Translations under genes and position numbers: made by a program
Source of the DNA: Bacteriovoracaceae bacterium UBA4097
Lineage (GTDB): Bacteria; Bdellovibrionota; Bacteriovoracia; Bacteriovoracales; Bacteriovoracaceae
Reading direction: 5' to 3'
NCBI GenBank assembly: GCA_002381765.1
Contig: DFXX01000043.1
Span: forward strand, 1-30,354
DNA: 30,354 bases
Notes under the pieces: model-generated
Seen by the model: only the letters and a program-made list of their open reading frames with translations
The model's database searches: none
Told to the model about the DNA's origin: nothing
Shown here: piece after piece, positions 17,340-24,658 of the stretch
Layout: every line of letters starts with the position of its first letter
Numbering within the stretch: position 1 is the stretch's first letter

Positions 17340-18278
17340 TTAATCCTTTTCCGCCACTTTAATATTTTTAATCTCTAGCCTCATCTTATCCATCATCTTT
17401 TTATAGTCAGCTTTTAATTCCTTTTGCTCATCTATAAATAGCCGACTCTTCACAAATTTAAAGGCAGAAGTTATCTCATCTTGATGAGTTGTAATTTTCT
17501 TTAAGCGAACCACCGCAAGGCCCTTGGGTTCTAATTGTTCAATTGATTGTCGCTCAACCAGATAACGTTTAACTCCTCCCAGTGGTCCATGAGAGAAATC
17601 TACAAACTTGAACAGAATGAGGCCATAAACAACAAGTGAGATCCCTTTTCTTAATGGGTTTCTATTGAAATAAATATTGAGAAAAAAAGAATGAATGAAA
17701 CTTATTATCCAAACCAGAAATACCATCTTGATACCACTTAAGATAATTTGCTCACTGTATAAGTTAGACAAGAATCTTAAATGGGCAGGGACAGGGGTAT
17801 CAAAGTGCAAGTTAAGAAAGAAACTACCTAGAGAGAGAAGAATTACAATTAAATAAATATATCTAAAAAGGGCAGGAGCCGAATAAAAGGTCAGGATATT
17901 CTCATATGTATAGAGGTTTTTAGGACGAGAATGACTTCTTCTGTCTTTGGGTGGCTGAACTTTTTTAACATCATTCTCATTATCACAAAGAATGTATTCT
18001 CCGGCACCAATCTTTAATGAATCACCTACATTAAGCTTGAAGTCTGTTTCCGGTGGAATCTTGGTCTTGTTAACAAATACTCCATTGGTGCTATTGAGAT
18101 CTTTTACGGAAAGATTCATGGCAGAGGGAGTGAAAATACAATGGATAGAGCTAAGCATAGGATCATCTTCAAAAACAATATCACCCGTATTTCTTCCCAA
18201 CACGGTTTGACTAGTAATCTTAAAAACCATCTCTTTATTTACAAGATAAAAGGCAGGAGTAAAAATCTGAGTTTTCAT
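17340..18278 (-). CDS. FHA-domain membrane protein
   Basis: Residues ~20-100 form an FHA domain that reads phosphothreonine peptides: GRN at 28-30, S43, S44 and H46 in LSSIHC, and DLNSTNGVFVN at 60-70. Phosphopeptide-binding residues are retained. A Lys/Arg-rich linker is followed by three predicted membrane helices (~138-155, 182-203, 211-227) and a C-terminal charged helical tail. A cytoplasmic FHA sensor fixed to the inner membrane suggests recruitment of Ser/Thr-phosphorylated partners. No kinase is in the window. Its stop codon directly abuts the stop of the convergent fibre gene, with no room for a separate terminator. The membrane region was not recognised. Confidence 0.85.
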   Translation of the reverse strand: MKTQIFTPAFYLVNKEMVFKITSQTVLGRNTGDIVFEDDPMLSSIHCIFTPSAMNLSVKDLNSTNGVFVNKTKIPPETDFKLNVGDSLKIGAGEYILCDNENDVKKVQPPKDRRSHSRPKNLYTYENILTFYSAPALFRYIYLIVILLSLGSFFLNLHFDTPVPAHLRFLSNLYSEQIILSGIKMVFLVWIISFIHSFFLNIYFNRNPLRKGISLVVYGLILFKFVDFSHGPLGGVKRYLVERQSIEQLEPKGLAVVRLKKITTHQDEITSAFKFVKSRLFIDEQKELKADYKKMMDKMRLEIKNIKVAEKD

Positions 18279-18407
18279 AATTCAATCCGTTGAAATTTAT
18301 TTTTAATGAGTGAATTATCTTCCGATTATTTGCAGTTAGAAGAAAATTCAAGACTGAATCAGAATCTTAAATACTTATACTCTTGAGCTTCTCACAAGGT
18401 GCCTCTA

Positions 18408-19337
18408 TTAGTTGCCAATGTGTTCCAGAATCATAAGATCAGAACTAAAAAATATCCTCTCCCTATTGGTACTGGGCTTAATGAGCTTAAAAGAGAAGAG
18501 TGAGGCAGTAAACTCCGCAAGCCCTATGGAAAACTTTAAACGATTCGGCATAGGGTAGGTATTTAAAAGGGGGGACCAGGTTCTAATCCCATAATCTACT
18601 TTACGTAAGTAAGATTCTAATTCTGAAAACTTCTCTAGAAGTGCACCGCAATTAAAAGATAAAACGATAATTGGATTAACATTTTCACAGGTCTTTAATG
18701 CACATTTTATGAAAGCCTCAACTCCATCGACGGCATACCAAGGATCAAAAGCTACGAGATCGTAATGGCGAATAAATTCTGAATGTGTTTCCTTGAATAT
18801 ATCTTGTTGAATAACTTTGTGCTTTGTGTTCGGAAAATCTCTTAGCGTACTTTGAAGTTTCTTCACAATTTTTTCATCAATTTCAAAGACTGTTATATCA
18901 GTAAATCCTTCCCGTGCCAAGGCCACTGAAAGGGCGTCGTCGTCACCTAATATAAGGATAGAAGAATCTTTCGCAACTTTAGATGAAATAATGGATACTC
19001 TCGATTGGATAGACTTTATCGTACATGGTAATTGACCATAAGATCGGGAATCAGGATCTTCACCACAGACAGAAAGAAAATGAGAAGTTTGTAGATCATC
19101 CATTACGGCTTTATCTGATCTGGCCAATTGCAGGGAATAAAGAGTCCTCAAGTGAGACCACTTTGACTCGCGATATCTCTTAATAGCTTCATCGGGATGA
19201 AGACTGGTAAAAATCTTCTTTAACTTCTCAAAGTACCAAGGGTCTTCTATCGACAATGGCGTATATCCTTCCCCAAATGAGTTTTTTAAGATCTTAAAAT
19301 AGCTTTCTATATCCTTCGGAAAATCATTTAAGAACAT
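18408..19337 (-). CDS. BpsA-like (branched polyamine synthase family) enzyme
   Basis: The 309-residue protein has a Rossmann-type transferase core: ILILGDDDALSVALA (GDDD at 131-134), FEIDE (152-155), and HYDLVAFDPWYAVDG with DPWY at 198-201. These match the GDDD, E-x-D and DPPYT-x-x-G motifs of N4-bis(aminopropyl)spermidine synthase (BpsA/DUF43), which adds aminopropyl groups from decarboxylated SAM. An N-terminal helical region (1-100) precedes the core, as in that family. The DPPY-to-DPWY change may alter the substrate, so SAM-dependent methylation is an alternative. The start overlaps the end of the LysE-like gene by 14 bases and has AGGAG about nine bases upstream, so translation is coupled. 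Confidence 0.75.
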   Translation of the reverse strand: MFLNDFPKDIESYFKILKNSFGEGYTPLSIEDPWYFEKLKKIFTSLHPDEAIKRYRESKWSHLRTLYSLQLARSDKAVMDDLQTSHFLSVCGEDPDSRSYGQLPCTIKSIQSRVSIISSKVAKDSSILILGDDDALSVALAREGFTDITVFEIDEKIVKKLQSTLRDFPNTKHKVIQQDIFKETHSEFIRHYDLVAFDPWYAVDGVEAFIKCALKTCENVNPIIVLSFNCGALLEKFSELESYLRKVDYGIRTWSPLLNTYPMPNRLKFSIGLAEFTASLFSFKLIKPSTNRERIFFSSDLMILEHIGN

Positions 19338-19953
19338 AAGTAATTACTCCTGTCGCTCCAATAACAAAAAAAACAATACCAACCATCAATCGAATTCTTC
19401 GCAACGTCGAATCCTGGGACTTCTTACTAAATTTAGATAGAATAAATGTAAAAAAAGTGAACCAAAGCACGTCACCTATTACCACTCCGCAGACAAAGGA
19501 GATTAACTCATAATAGGTTAAGGTTTTATCAATGTGGGACATAATTTGATTGGCCACAAATAACCAGAACAGCACAAATGCAGGATTAGCAGCAGTTAAT
19601 ACTATACCTTGTAAAAATGAGGAGTATTTATTCAGGGAAGTGGTAGACCGAGTAATAACAACATTATTCCTTGCCTTGCTTATCAGTATTAATCCTAGAA
19701 TGGAGGTAAAGATTCCAGAAAAAACACCCACCCATTTCATTTCCTGACTTTCTTCCCATACTTCGAAATGACCCCAGAGTGCCCCACTCGCAAAGGAGAT
19801 ATCCACTATGATGACAGCAGTTAGAAAATAAAGGAGCGTGCCTAACGGTAGTCGAGATAGTCTGTGATCAGCGACCCAAAGATTTATGGGACCTAATGGG
19901 GTGGAGGAAAAAAAGCCGCTAACCAGTCCTGCTAAGCTATATGCGATGATCAT
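19324..19953 (-). CDS. LysE/RhtB-family exporter
   Basis: The 209-residue protein has about six membrane helices. It carries the family's first signature in FFSSTPLGPINLWV (usual form G-x-x-x-x-x-P-G-P) and the second in FLQGIVLTAANPAFVLFWL (G-x-x-x-x-x-N-P). Length and topology are typical for LysE-type exporters of amino acids and related small amines. It is the first gene of a two-gene operon with the BpsA-like enzyme, which suggests that its substrate could be the product or precursor of that enzyme. No clear ribosome binding site precedes the ATG. A perfect GGCCAG/CTGGCC inverted repeat lies 31-47 bases upstream. Confidence 0.88.
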   Translation of the reverse strand: MIIAYSLAGLVSGFFSSTPLGPINLWVADHRLSRLPLGTLLYFLTAVIIVDISFASGALWGHFEVWEESQEMKWVGVFSGIFTSILGLILISKARNNVVITRSTTSLNKYSSFLQGIVLTAANPAFVLFWLFVANQIMSHIDKTLTYYELISFVCGVVIGDVLWFTFFTFILSKFSKKSQDSTLRRIRLMVGIVFFVIGATGVITYVLK

Positions 19954-19983
19954 TTCAACAAGATAATTTAGTGCTAAAGCTTA

Positions 19984-20000
19984 GGCCAGAATAACTGGCC
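19984..20000. repeat. Short perfect inverted repeat upstream of the LysE-like gene
   Basis: GGCCAG (19984-19989) and CTGGCC (19995-20000) flank AATAA. It lies in the intergenic region between the divergent LysE-like and lipase-like genes, 31 bases from the LysE start. There is no T-run on either strand, so an operator is more likely than a terminator. Confidence 0.4.
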
Positions 20001-20100
20001 CCAATGGATTGATTGAAGAATAATGCAAAAGTTTGGCTAAGAGCTAAGTTTTAGATCCAAGATACATTTGACCCCGTGAGCTTTAGTATCAATTCTGAGA

Positions 20101-20106
20101 TATAAT
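20101..20106 (+). promoter_or_regulatory. Candidate -10 element for the lipase-like operon
   Basis: TATAAT is a perfect -10 hexamer 52 bases before the GTG at 20159. The region 17 bases upstream (GAGCTT) is a poor -35, so the promoter may need an activator or not be sigma-70 type. Confidence 0.35.
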
Positions 20107-20158
20107 AAGCATTTTCATCGACTTACAGTCCGACAACGCTAGTAAAGAATTGCTATAG

Positions 20159-20992
20159 GTGACCGATAAGCTCCTCGTGAGAGCGACCATATTAGGAATT
20201 TTAGTATTAATTTGCACCTCCAGCCTGCATGCCCAGGATGGATGTCATATTTTTATCCATGGCTATACCGCCCATCAGTTTAATTATTTTGGTGACCTTC
20301 CTAGGCAAGTACTTTGGGACTCCAGCGAAGAGATCGAAGTATCTGCTCCCAAGGTGGCCAGGAAAATCCTGGAGGAAATGGAAACATGTCCACCAGGAGA
20401 GCCCATTATTTTAAGACCCCATAGTTATGGGGTCGCGCAAGTCCATTACATCTTAGGCAAGGGCTTTCAGTTCCAAGATTATTATCCAGAGCATGACTTT
20501 GTTCTTATTTATAAAAGAACACTTGAAGTTTATGCCTATACGGGAGCCTATCATGGAACTCCACTGATGGACTTGGTTTGCTCCAACCGTGTAACTGCTG
20601 CTCTCGGAAGTAAGTTCGGTAAGTCCTGCGTTCGCTCACTAACGACCTCCTATATCGATAATGTCTTCGCCAAGGTCGCAAGTCCGGGAGTGCCGACTCA
20701 CTTAATTTACTCTTCAAATCGTTCTGGAGCTCTGGGAACGACGGGAACCATTATCGCTTCTCACATGGTGGGATTTTTAAACTTTGCGAAGGGCATTCGA
20801 AATCAGAATGACAACACTTTACCAATCTATGCCACCCGGGCCTGCGCGGAGAAACAGCTCATGCCGGAGAGAGATTCAAATTGTAAAAAGTTAGATAGCA
20901 ACTACTTCATCGACTTTCATCACACTCATGACTTCAACCATACCAACTTTCTAAAAATGAAAGACTTCATGCAGATGGGTCATAATGAATAA
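20159..20992 (+). CDS. Secreted lipase-like alpha/beta hydrolase
   Basis: The product is up to 277 residues from GTG 20159, or 271 from the in-frame GTG 20177; neither has a strong ribosome binding site. A Sec signal peptide ends at SSLHA before QDGCH. Motifs follow the alpha/beta-hydrolase order: HIFIHGYTAHQ (oxyanion region), ILRPHSYGVAQVHY (nucleophile Ser89 in P-H-S-Y-G, where lipases have G-H-S-x-G), YTGAYHGTPLMDL (equivalent of the lipase G-T-P-H-x-G stretch), and a C-terminal His-rich segment FHHTHDFNH that could provide the catalytic His. It should act on lipids or esters in the periplasm or outside. Its end overlaps the next gene by eight bases. Confidence 0.75.
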   Translation: MTDKLLVRATILGILVLICTSSLHAQDGCHIFIHGYTAHQFNYFGDLPRQVLWDSSEEIEVSAPKVARKILEEMETCPPGEPIILRPHSYGVAQVHYILGKGFQFQDYYPEHDFVLIYKRTLEVYAYTGAYHGTPLMDLVCSNRVTAALGSKFGKSCVRSLTTSYIDNVFAKVASPGVPTHLIYSSNRSGALGTTGTIIASHMVGFLNFAKGIRNQNDNTLPIYATRACAEKQLMPERDSNCKKLDSNYFIDFHHTHDFNHTNFLKMKDFMQMGHNE

Positions 20993-22040
20993 AAAGAAGA
21001 ATATCCTTCTTACACTCTTTTCTTTGGTAATTTTATTGCTTACATACAGGAATGACTCCACAAAGAGTGGCACTTATGAGAAGCAAGGAATAAACCGTAG
21101 GCCCAGCTCGGCAATTGAGAAGACAGAAGTCAGACAAAAGTCCAATCAGGTTCAGTCACCAGAAAGCAATCTTCCCATCTCAAATCATAACTTCTTATCA
21201 AATAGAAAAAGAACTAAGGAAGTTTATCAGAGAATGCTCACCCTTCCATCAAGCACTCAACCTCTGGATCCACGCTCAACCGTGGATCCTCTGGAGCAAA
21301 AATTCAAAGCTCAGGAAAAGTCAGTCCTTGGAAGCCACCACCAAGGTAACGAGCTTGTAGCGAGAATTCCCAAATCTTACTTTTCAAAAGAAGATATCTA
21401 TGTACCGTTTCATATCAAGACACTAACAGAAAGTGCTCCCGTGAATACCACTCTACAAATACTTATTAACAACCAAGAAACCAAAGAGCTTAATCCAATA
21501 CAAACAGGAATCTATCAATATCATCTTCCACTCGCCACAATGAAAGAGGGAAGTCATATGATCACCATCATAGCTAAGTTTAAGAATGAAGAAGTTATAA
21601 ACCAACTACACTTTCGCCTTGATTCAAACTTGGTAAGACAAATAAAGTCCAACTTCGCAGATGTCGACGCTCAAGGAAACTTGGTTTTTTCTAATGACTA
21701 CGAATTTTTTGAAGCTGGCCCATATTTACTGGAGGGAACTCTCTACACGGAGAATGATGTTCTTATAGGTAAGGCACAAACTATTTTTACGGTTACCCCA
21801 GGCATCAGAACCGTTAATTTGGAATTTTATGGATATCTAATTCATCAACGAAAAGAGAGTGGGCATTTTAATCTAAAGAACATTCAAATCAATCAGGTAG
21901 ATGAGAATCTCGTTACCCGTGGAAATTATGTTAAAAAGATTAACCAAGTAACTCCATACTTAAAATGGCAGCAGTTAAATTCAAGACCTTTTGAAAATGA
22001 TCTAATTCAAGAAAAATTATCCTTAATCAACGAGGATTGA
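20985..22040 (+). CDS. Membrane-anchored envelope protein paired with the lipase-like gene
   Basis: The 351 residues begin with a signal-anchor (MNKKKNILLTLFSLVILLLTY, ~7-20). A Ser/Gln/Lys-rich low-complexity linker reaches to ~70. Then comes a region with predicted beta strands and Ig-like character (QGNELVARIPKSYF, YVPFHIKTLTE, TLQILINNQETKELN, YLLEGTLYTENDVLIG). The ATG overlaps the upstream stop (ATGAATAA), so translation is coupled to the lipase-like protein and the two likely work together. Lipase-specific foldases have a similar anchor and size but are almost all helical, so I do not call it one. Positions 21266-21289 hold a perfect 9-bp hairpin within the coding sequence. Confidence 0.7.
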   Translation: MNKKKNILLTLFSLVILLLTYRNDSTKSGTYEKQGINRRPSSAIEKTEVRQKSNQVQSPESNLPISNHNFLSNRKRTKEVYQRMLTLPSSTQPLDPRSTVDPLEQKFKAQEKSVLGSHHQGNELVARIPKSYFSKEDIYVPFHIKTLTESAPVNTTLQILINNQETKELNPIQTGIYQYHLPLATMKEGSHMITIIAKFKNEEVINQLHFRLDSNLVRQIKSNFADVDAQGNLVFSNDYEFFEAGPYLLEGTLYTENDVLIGKAQTIFTVTPGIRTVNLEFYGYLIHQRKESGHFNLKNIQINQVDENLVTRGNYVKKINQVTPYLKWQQLNSRPFENDLIQEKLSLINED

Positions 22041-22046
22041 CTTGTG

Positions 22047-23870
22047 CTAAAAGTATTTTTTTATGCCTAAACTGTAATTCTGAATGAAATCATTCCGCGT
22101 CTGTAGTCTGTGATATTCCATAACAAACCCATATCCACCCAGATCGATAAAATGGCGAGCCTTGAGATGCATGATATTTCGACCGCGGTTGATATCTTGT
22201 GATACATAACCCAGACTAAAGATCGTCTTCATATCATAGATGGCTCTTAGTACCAGGCCAGTTTCAATTGCTGGAGCCAAGAGAGCTTCGTTCGCTGAGA
22301 GATAGCTCACTCCTAATAGGCCATAATAATCGATATCATCATGTATTCGATAGGTCTTTCCCAACTTTCCCTCTATAACAATCGACCTTGTCCGCTGGAA
22401 ATCGTAATTAAAATAATTTGTATAGCCAATTTTGAATCTACCAGAAAGACCATTCGTAATTATATCAGATGGCAAAAGTGATGTTGCTGAATAGAGATTA
22501 AATTCATCAACGTAGAGTTTATTCTCTGTAAGATTCTGTGCAAGGGTTAATCTTGATATTTGAAGTTCTGACTCACTTACATACTGTGAGCTTTCGTCCT
22601 CTATCATATGTGACCCAGGTAGCAGAGTAAGCTTTGCGATAGAATCATCATTTTCATTGGCATACGATGTTACTATTTGTGCCGTTGATTTCGTTTTTCT
22701 AGGGTTTTTGTACTGACTAAAATCTAATTTATAGGAAAGAAATTCATCCTTTTGCTTGTTTGAGATTTCTTTTATCTTTTGTTCACTTTCTGCCAGAGAT
22801 ATTTCACCTCTTTCCAAAAGATAATCATTGTAAGTCTTTAGTAACTCTAAACTTTTGAACTGATAAGATTCATCTTTTTCTTTAAGATGCTCTATGACTT
22901 CTTGGGTATCGTTGTCTTTGATTTTCTTCAAAGTTACTTTCTCGAAATTTGTACTATCTATCAAAGATTTTATCTTCCACTTGTTAGACAGATTAACTGA
23001 CTGCGAAGCGATCAAGTCAAAACGAGAAATAAAGCGCACGACATCTAAAGGAGTTGTCCACTCAATGCCTTGATCTTCTGATATTGGGTAAGCGACCTCG
23101 ACAAGTTGCTTAATCAGGGTAGCGCAATTAAAGAGGTGAAAGTAATAGGTCAGCTTAATGTCTTTTAGCTCATAGAGATGGTAGTGAAGTAAAGCCTTTT
23201 CCTTTTCACTCAACTTCAATTCAAACTCCCAGACGTTGCGTCCTTCTACTAACACATAGGTTTTTTCTACTGGCTCACTGGGGGAGAGGGCGTATAGTCC
23301 TTTTTTACCAAGGGCAATGCTTTCAACTATAAGCTTAGGGAAGTTTATACCATCGACATCTGTGTAAAATGATATTGCATGTTCTGCTTGATCATCCTGA
23401 CTGTTCGTTCCAGTTATCTTGAGAAAGATATGACCCATCATGCTTGACGGAAGAGAAATATTCTCAGAGGCGAACATGACGAATACTCTTTCCAAAGGGG
23501 CACGCTGTTTAAAATCAGTAAGCTTCTGACAATGGTTCAGCTCTTCAATGGATAAATTTAGCAAACCTGCCAAGAAGAAGTACCTGGCGGGAAAACGACA
23601 GATCACTTCCTGTTTTCTCTCTGTACTTAAAGCTTGAAAAAAAGTTTTGAGTTCGTCCTTTAGATCCCTGTTATCGGAGAGATAGAACTGATTATCCGAT
23701 ATTAAGAAATCATCATTTTGATAATAGAGGAGCGCCTTCCATCCCGCAGAGTTAGAAATGTCTTCAAGATCTTTACTTGTAGCTTCTACGAATGAAGTTA
23801 AGAAGAGGCAAAGGATAATTAAAAAGAGCTCCTTATAAGGAGCTCTTTTATTAAAATTCTTAAATATCAC
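22047..23870 (-). CDS. DUF4105 periplasmic domain plus C-terminal outer-membrane beta-barrel
   Basis: The protein is 607 residues from GTG 23870. The N-terminal half matches DUF4105 (Lnb N-terminal periplasmic domain): W44, CRFPAR (91-96), C114, LPSSMMGHIFLKI (H147), GRNVWEFELKL (210-220), HYHLYELKDIKLTYYFHLFNC (H229, H231, C249). The second half is beta-rich with alternating residues and ends in Phe (GIKKYF), the hallmark of outer-membrane barrels. A thiol or peptidase-like activity at the periplasmic face has been suggested for the family but is unproven. The start is doubtful: codons 8-16 lie in a perfect palindrome that looks like the upstream gene's terminator. Initiation after it, near ATT 23816, would leave a signal peptide IILCLFLTSFVEA. 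Confidence 0.8.
   Translation of the reverse strand: MIFKNFNKRAPYKELFLIILCLFLTSFVEATSKDLEDISNSAGWKALLYYQNDDFLISDNQFYLSDNRDLKDELKTFFQALSTERKQEVICRFPARYFFLAGLLNLSIEELNHCQKLTDFKQRAPLERVFVMFASENISLPSSMMGHIFLKITGTNSQDDQAEHAISFYTDVDGINFPKLIVESIALGKKGLYALSPSEPVEKTYVLVEGRNVWEFELKLSEKEKALLHYHLYELKDIKLTYYFHLFNCATLIKQLVEVAYPISEDQGIEWTTPLDVVRFISRFDLIASQSVNLSNKWKIKSLIDSTNFEKVTLKKIKDNDTQEVIEHLKEKDESYQFKSLELLKTYNDYLLERGEISLAESEQKIKEISNKQKDEFLSYKLDFSQYKNPRKTKSTAQIVTSYANENDDSIAKLTLLPGSHMIEDESSQYVSESELQISRLTLAQNLTENKLYVDEFNLYSATSLLPSDIITNGLSGRFKIGYTNYFNYDFQRTRSIVIEGKLGKTYRIHDDIDYYGLLGVSYLSANEALLAPAIETGLVLRAIYDMKTIFSLGYVSQDINRGRNIMHLKARHFIDLGGYGFVMEYHRLQTRNDFIQNYSLGIKKYF
23822..23849. terminator. Perfect 28-bp palindrome, bidirectional terminator-like
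   Basis: The arms AAAAGAGCTCCTTA and TAAGGAGCTCTTTT are perfectly complementary. On the minus strand the stem is followed by five T, 30 bases after the stop of the small lipoprotein gene, exactly where an intrinsic terminator is expected; on the plus strand it also ends in TTTT. It overlaps the first codons of the DUF4105 frame, and its 3' arm carries AAGGAG, which could serve as that gene's ribosome binding site. Confidence 0.7.
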
Positions 23871-23878
23871 GATAGTTA

Positions 23879-24232
23879 CTATCTACACTTAAGTTCAACT
23901 TCATCCTGATAGGTCCACATCTTCTCTGTAGAATAATCCGTTGTAGAGCCGAAAGTACCACCACTTAGAATGTTGATCCAGAACTTGTTATCAACCTTAC
24001 TCTTAAGAAGATACTCTTGCGTACAGTTTGGGTTCTGGGCCTTAACGATTAAATCTTTTTCTGATCTATCTAGAGTGATAATAGCTGGCGCCTGGTAAGT
24101 TTGTCCTGCTACAACGATATCTGTTTTCACATTATTAGAGGTCGTAACATTAATTCTTTGTGCTTTATCATTTAAGATCGTTGCACAACTTGTAAGACCT
24201 AACAATGCAGTAAGAACCAAAATCAGCTTCAT
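23879..24232 (-). CDS. Small lipoprotein
   Basis: The 117-residue product has a lipoprotein signal ending in GLTSC (C16), followed by ATILNDKAQRINVTTS. This N-terminus and the later KFWINILSGGTFGSTTDYSTEKMWTY follow the pattern of small CAT-x-x-x-G-type lipoproteins, whose mature part is a short PEGA-like beta domain (IVVAGQTYQAPAIITL) with a C-terminal Gly-rich segment. It has a good ribosome binding site (AGGGAG five bases before ATG). It is probably an outer-membrane lipoprotein of unknown role. It ends just before the palindromic terminator that leads into the DUF4105 gene. An AT-rich inverted repeat (24258-24277, AATTCA/TGAATT) lies in the leader. Confidence 0.8.
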   Translation of the reverse strand: MKLILVLTALLGLTSCATILNDKAQRINVTTSNNVKTDIVVAGQTYQAPAIITLDRSEKDLIVKAQNPNCTQEYLLKSKVDNKFWINILSGGTFGSTTDYSTEKMWTYQDEVELKCR

Positions 24233-24332
24233 GAATCTCCCTTTATAAAATTTGAGTAATTCAATAATAACTGAATTGGTTTTAACTTAAACATAATTTG
24301 CAGGATTATTTATTTTTACTCCGAAGGAAATT

Positions 24333-24356
24333 AAAAAAGCCCGACATCAGCCGGGC
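24333..24356 (-). terminator. Intrinsic terminator after the tRNA-Ser pair
   Basis: On the minus strand GCCCGGC-TGAT-GTCGGGC forms a 7-bp GC-rich stem (24339-24356, one G-T pair) followed directly by six T (24333-24338). It closes the TPR-serS-tRNA-Ser transcription unit about 35 bases after tRNA-Ser(GCT). Confidence 0.9.
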
Positions 24357-24391
24357 AATTTTAATAATCTAAATTCGATTAAAGAGAAAAG

Positions 24392-24482
24392 TGGCGGAGA
24401 CGATGAGATTCGAACTCATGGAAGGTTTTACCCTTCGCACCCTTAGCAAGGGTGTGGTTTAAGCCAACTCACCCACGTCTCC
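24392..24482 (-). tRNA. tRNA-Ser (anticodon GCT)
   Basis: The gene is 91 bases with a long variable arm, as expected for Ser. The acceptor GGAGACG pairs with CGTCTCC, and the anticodon stem-loop CACCC-TTGCTAA-GGGTG gives GCT (24445-24447), reading AGC/AGU. The T-arm is ATGAG-TTCGAAT-CTCAT, the discriminator is G, and CCA is encoded (24392-24394). It lies 38 bases downstream of tRNA-Ser(TGA) on the same strand. Confidence 0.97.
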
Positions 24483-24520
24483 GTTTTGGCTTATATCTAA
24501 CTAGAAAACAAAATAAATAG

Positions 24521-24610
24521 TGGCGGAGGACTAGGGATTCGAACCCCAGGTAGGCGTTAACCCACGGCAGTTTTCAAAACTGCTGCCTTAAACCACTCGG
24601 CCAGTCCTCC
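24521..24610 (-). tRNA. tRNA-Ser (anticodon TGA)
   Basis: The gene is 90 bases with a long variable arm. The acceptor GGAGGAC pairs with GTCCTCC, and the anticodon stem-loop GCAGT-TTTGAAA-ACTGC gives TGA (24574-24576), reading UCA/UCG/UCU. The T-arm is TGGGG-TTCGAAT-CCCTA, the discriminator is G, and CCA is encoded (24521-24523). It is 48 bases downstream of serS, with its own likely promoter. Confidence 0.97.
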
Positions 24611-24625
24611 GCAGTTAGGAGATTA

Positions 24626-24654
24626 AATATAAAGAAAACTTGGCTAAAAGACAA
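24626..24654 (-). promoter_or_regulatory. Sigma-70-like promoter for the tRNA-Ser pair
   Basis: On the minus strand TTGTCT (24654-24649), a 17-base spacer and TATATT (24631-24626) make a good promoter, with an expected start about nine bases before tRNA-Ser(TGA). It sits right after the serS stop, so the tRNAs can be made independently of serS. Confidence 0.6.
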
Positions 24655-24658
24655 TCGG

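Noticed and set aside
20985..22040. Lipase-specific foldase (Lif) as the function of the anchored protein
   Set aside because: Lif proteins are almost entirely helical; this protein reads as beta-rich after its linker.
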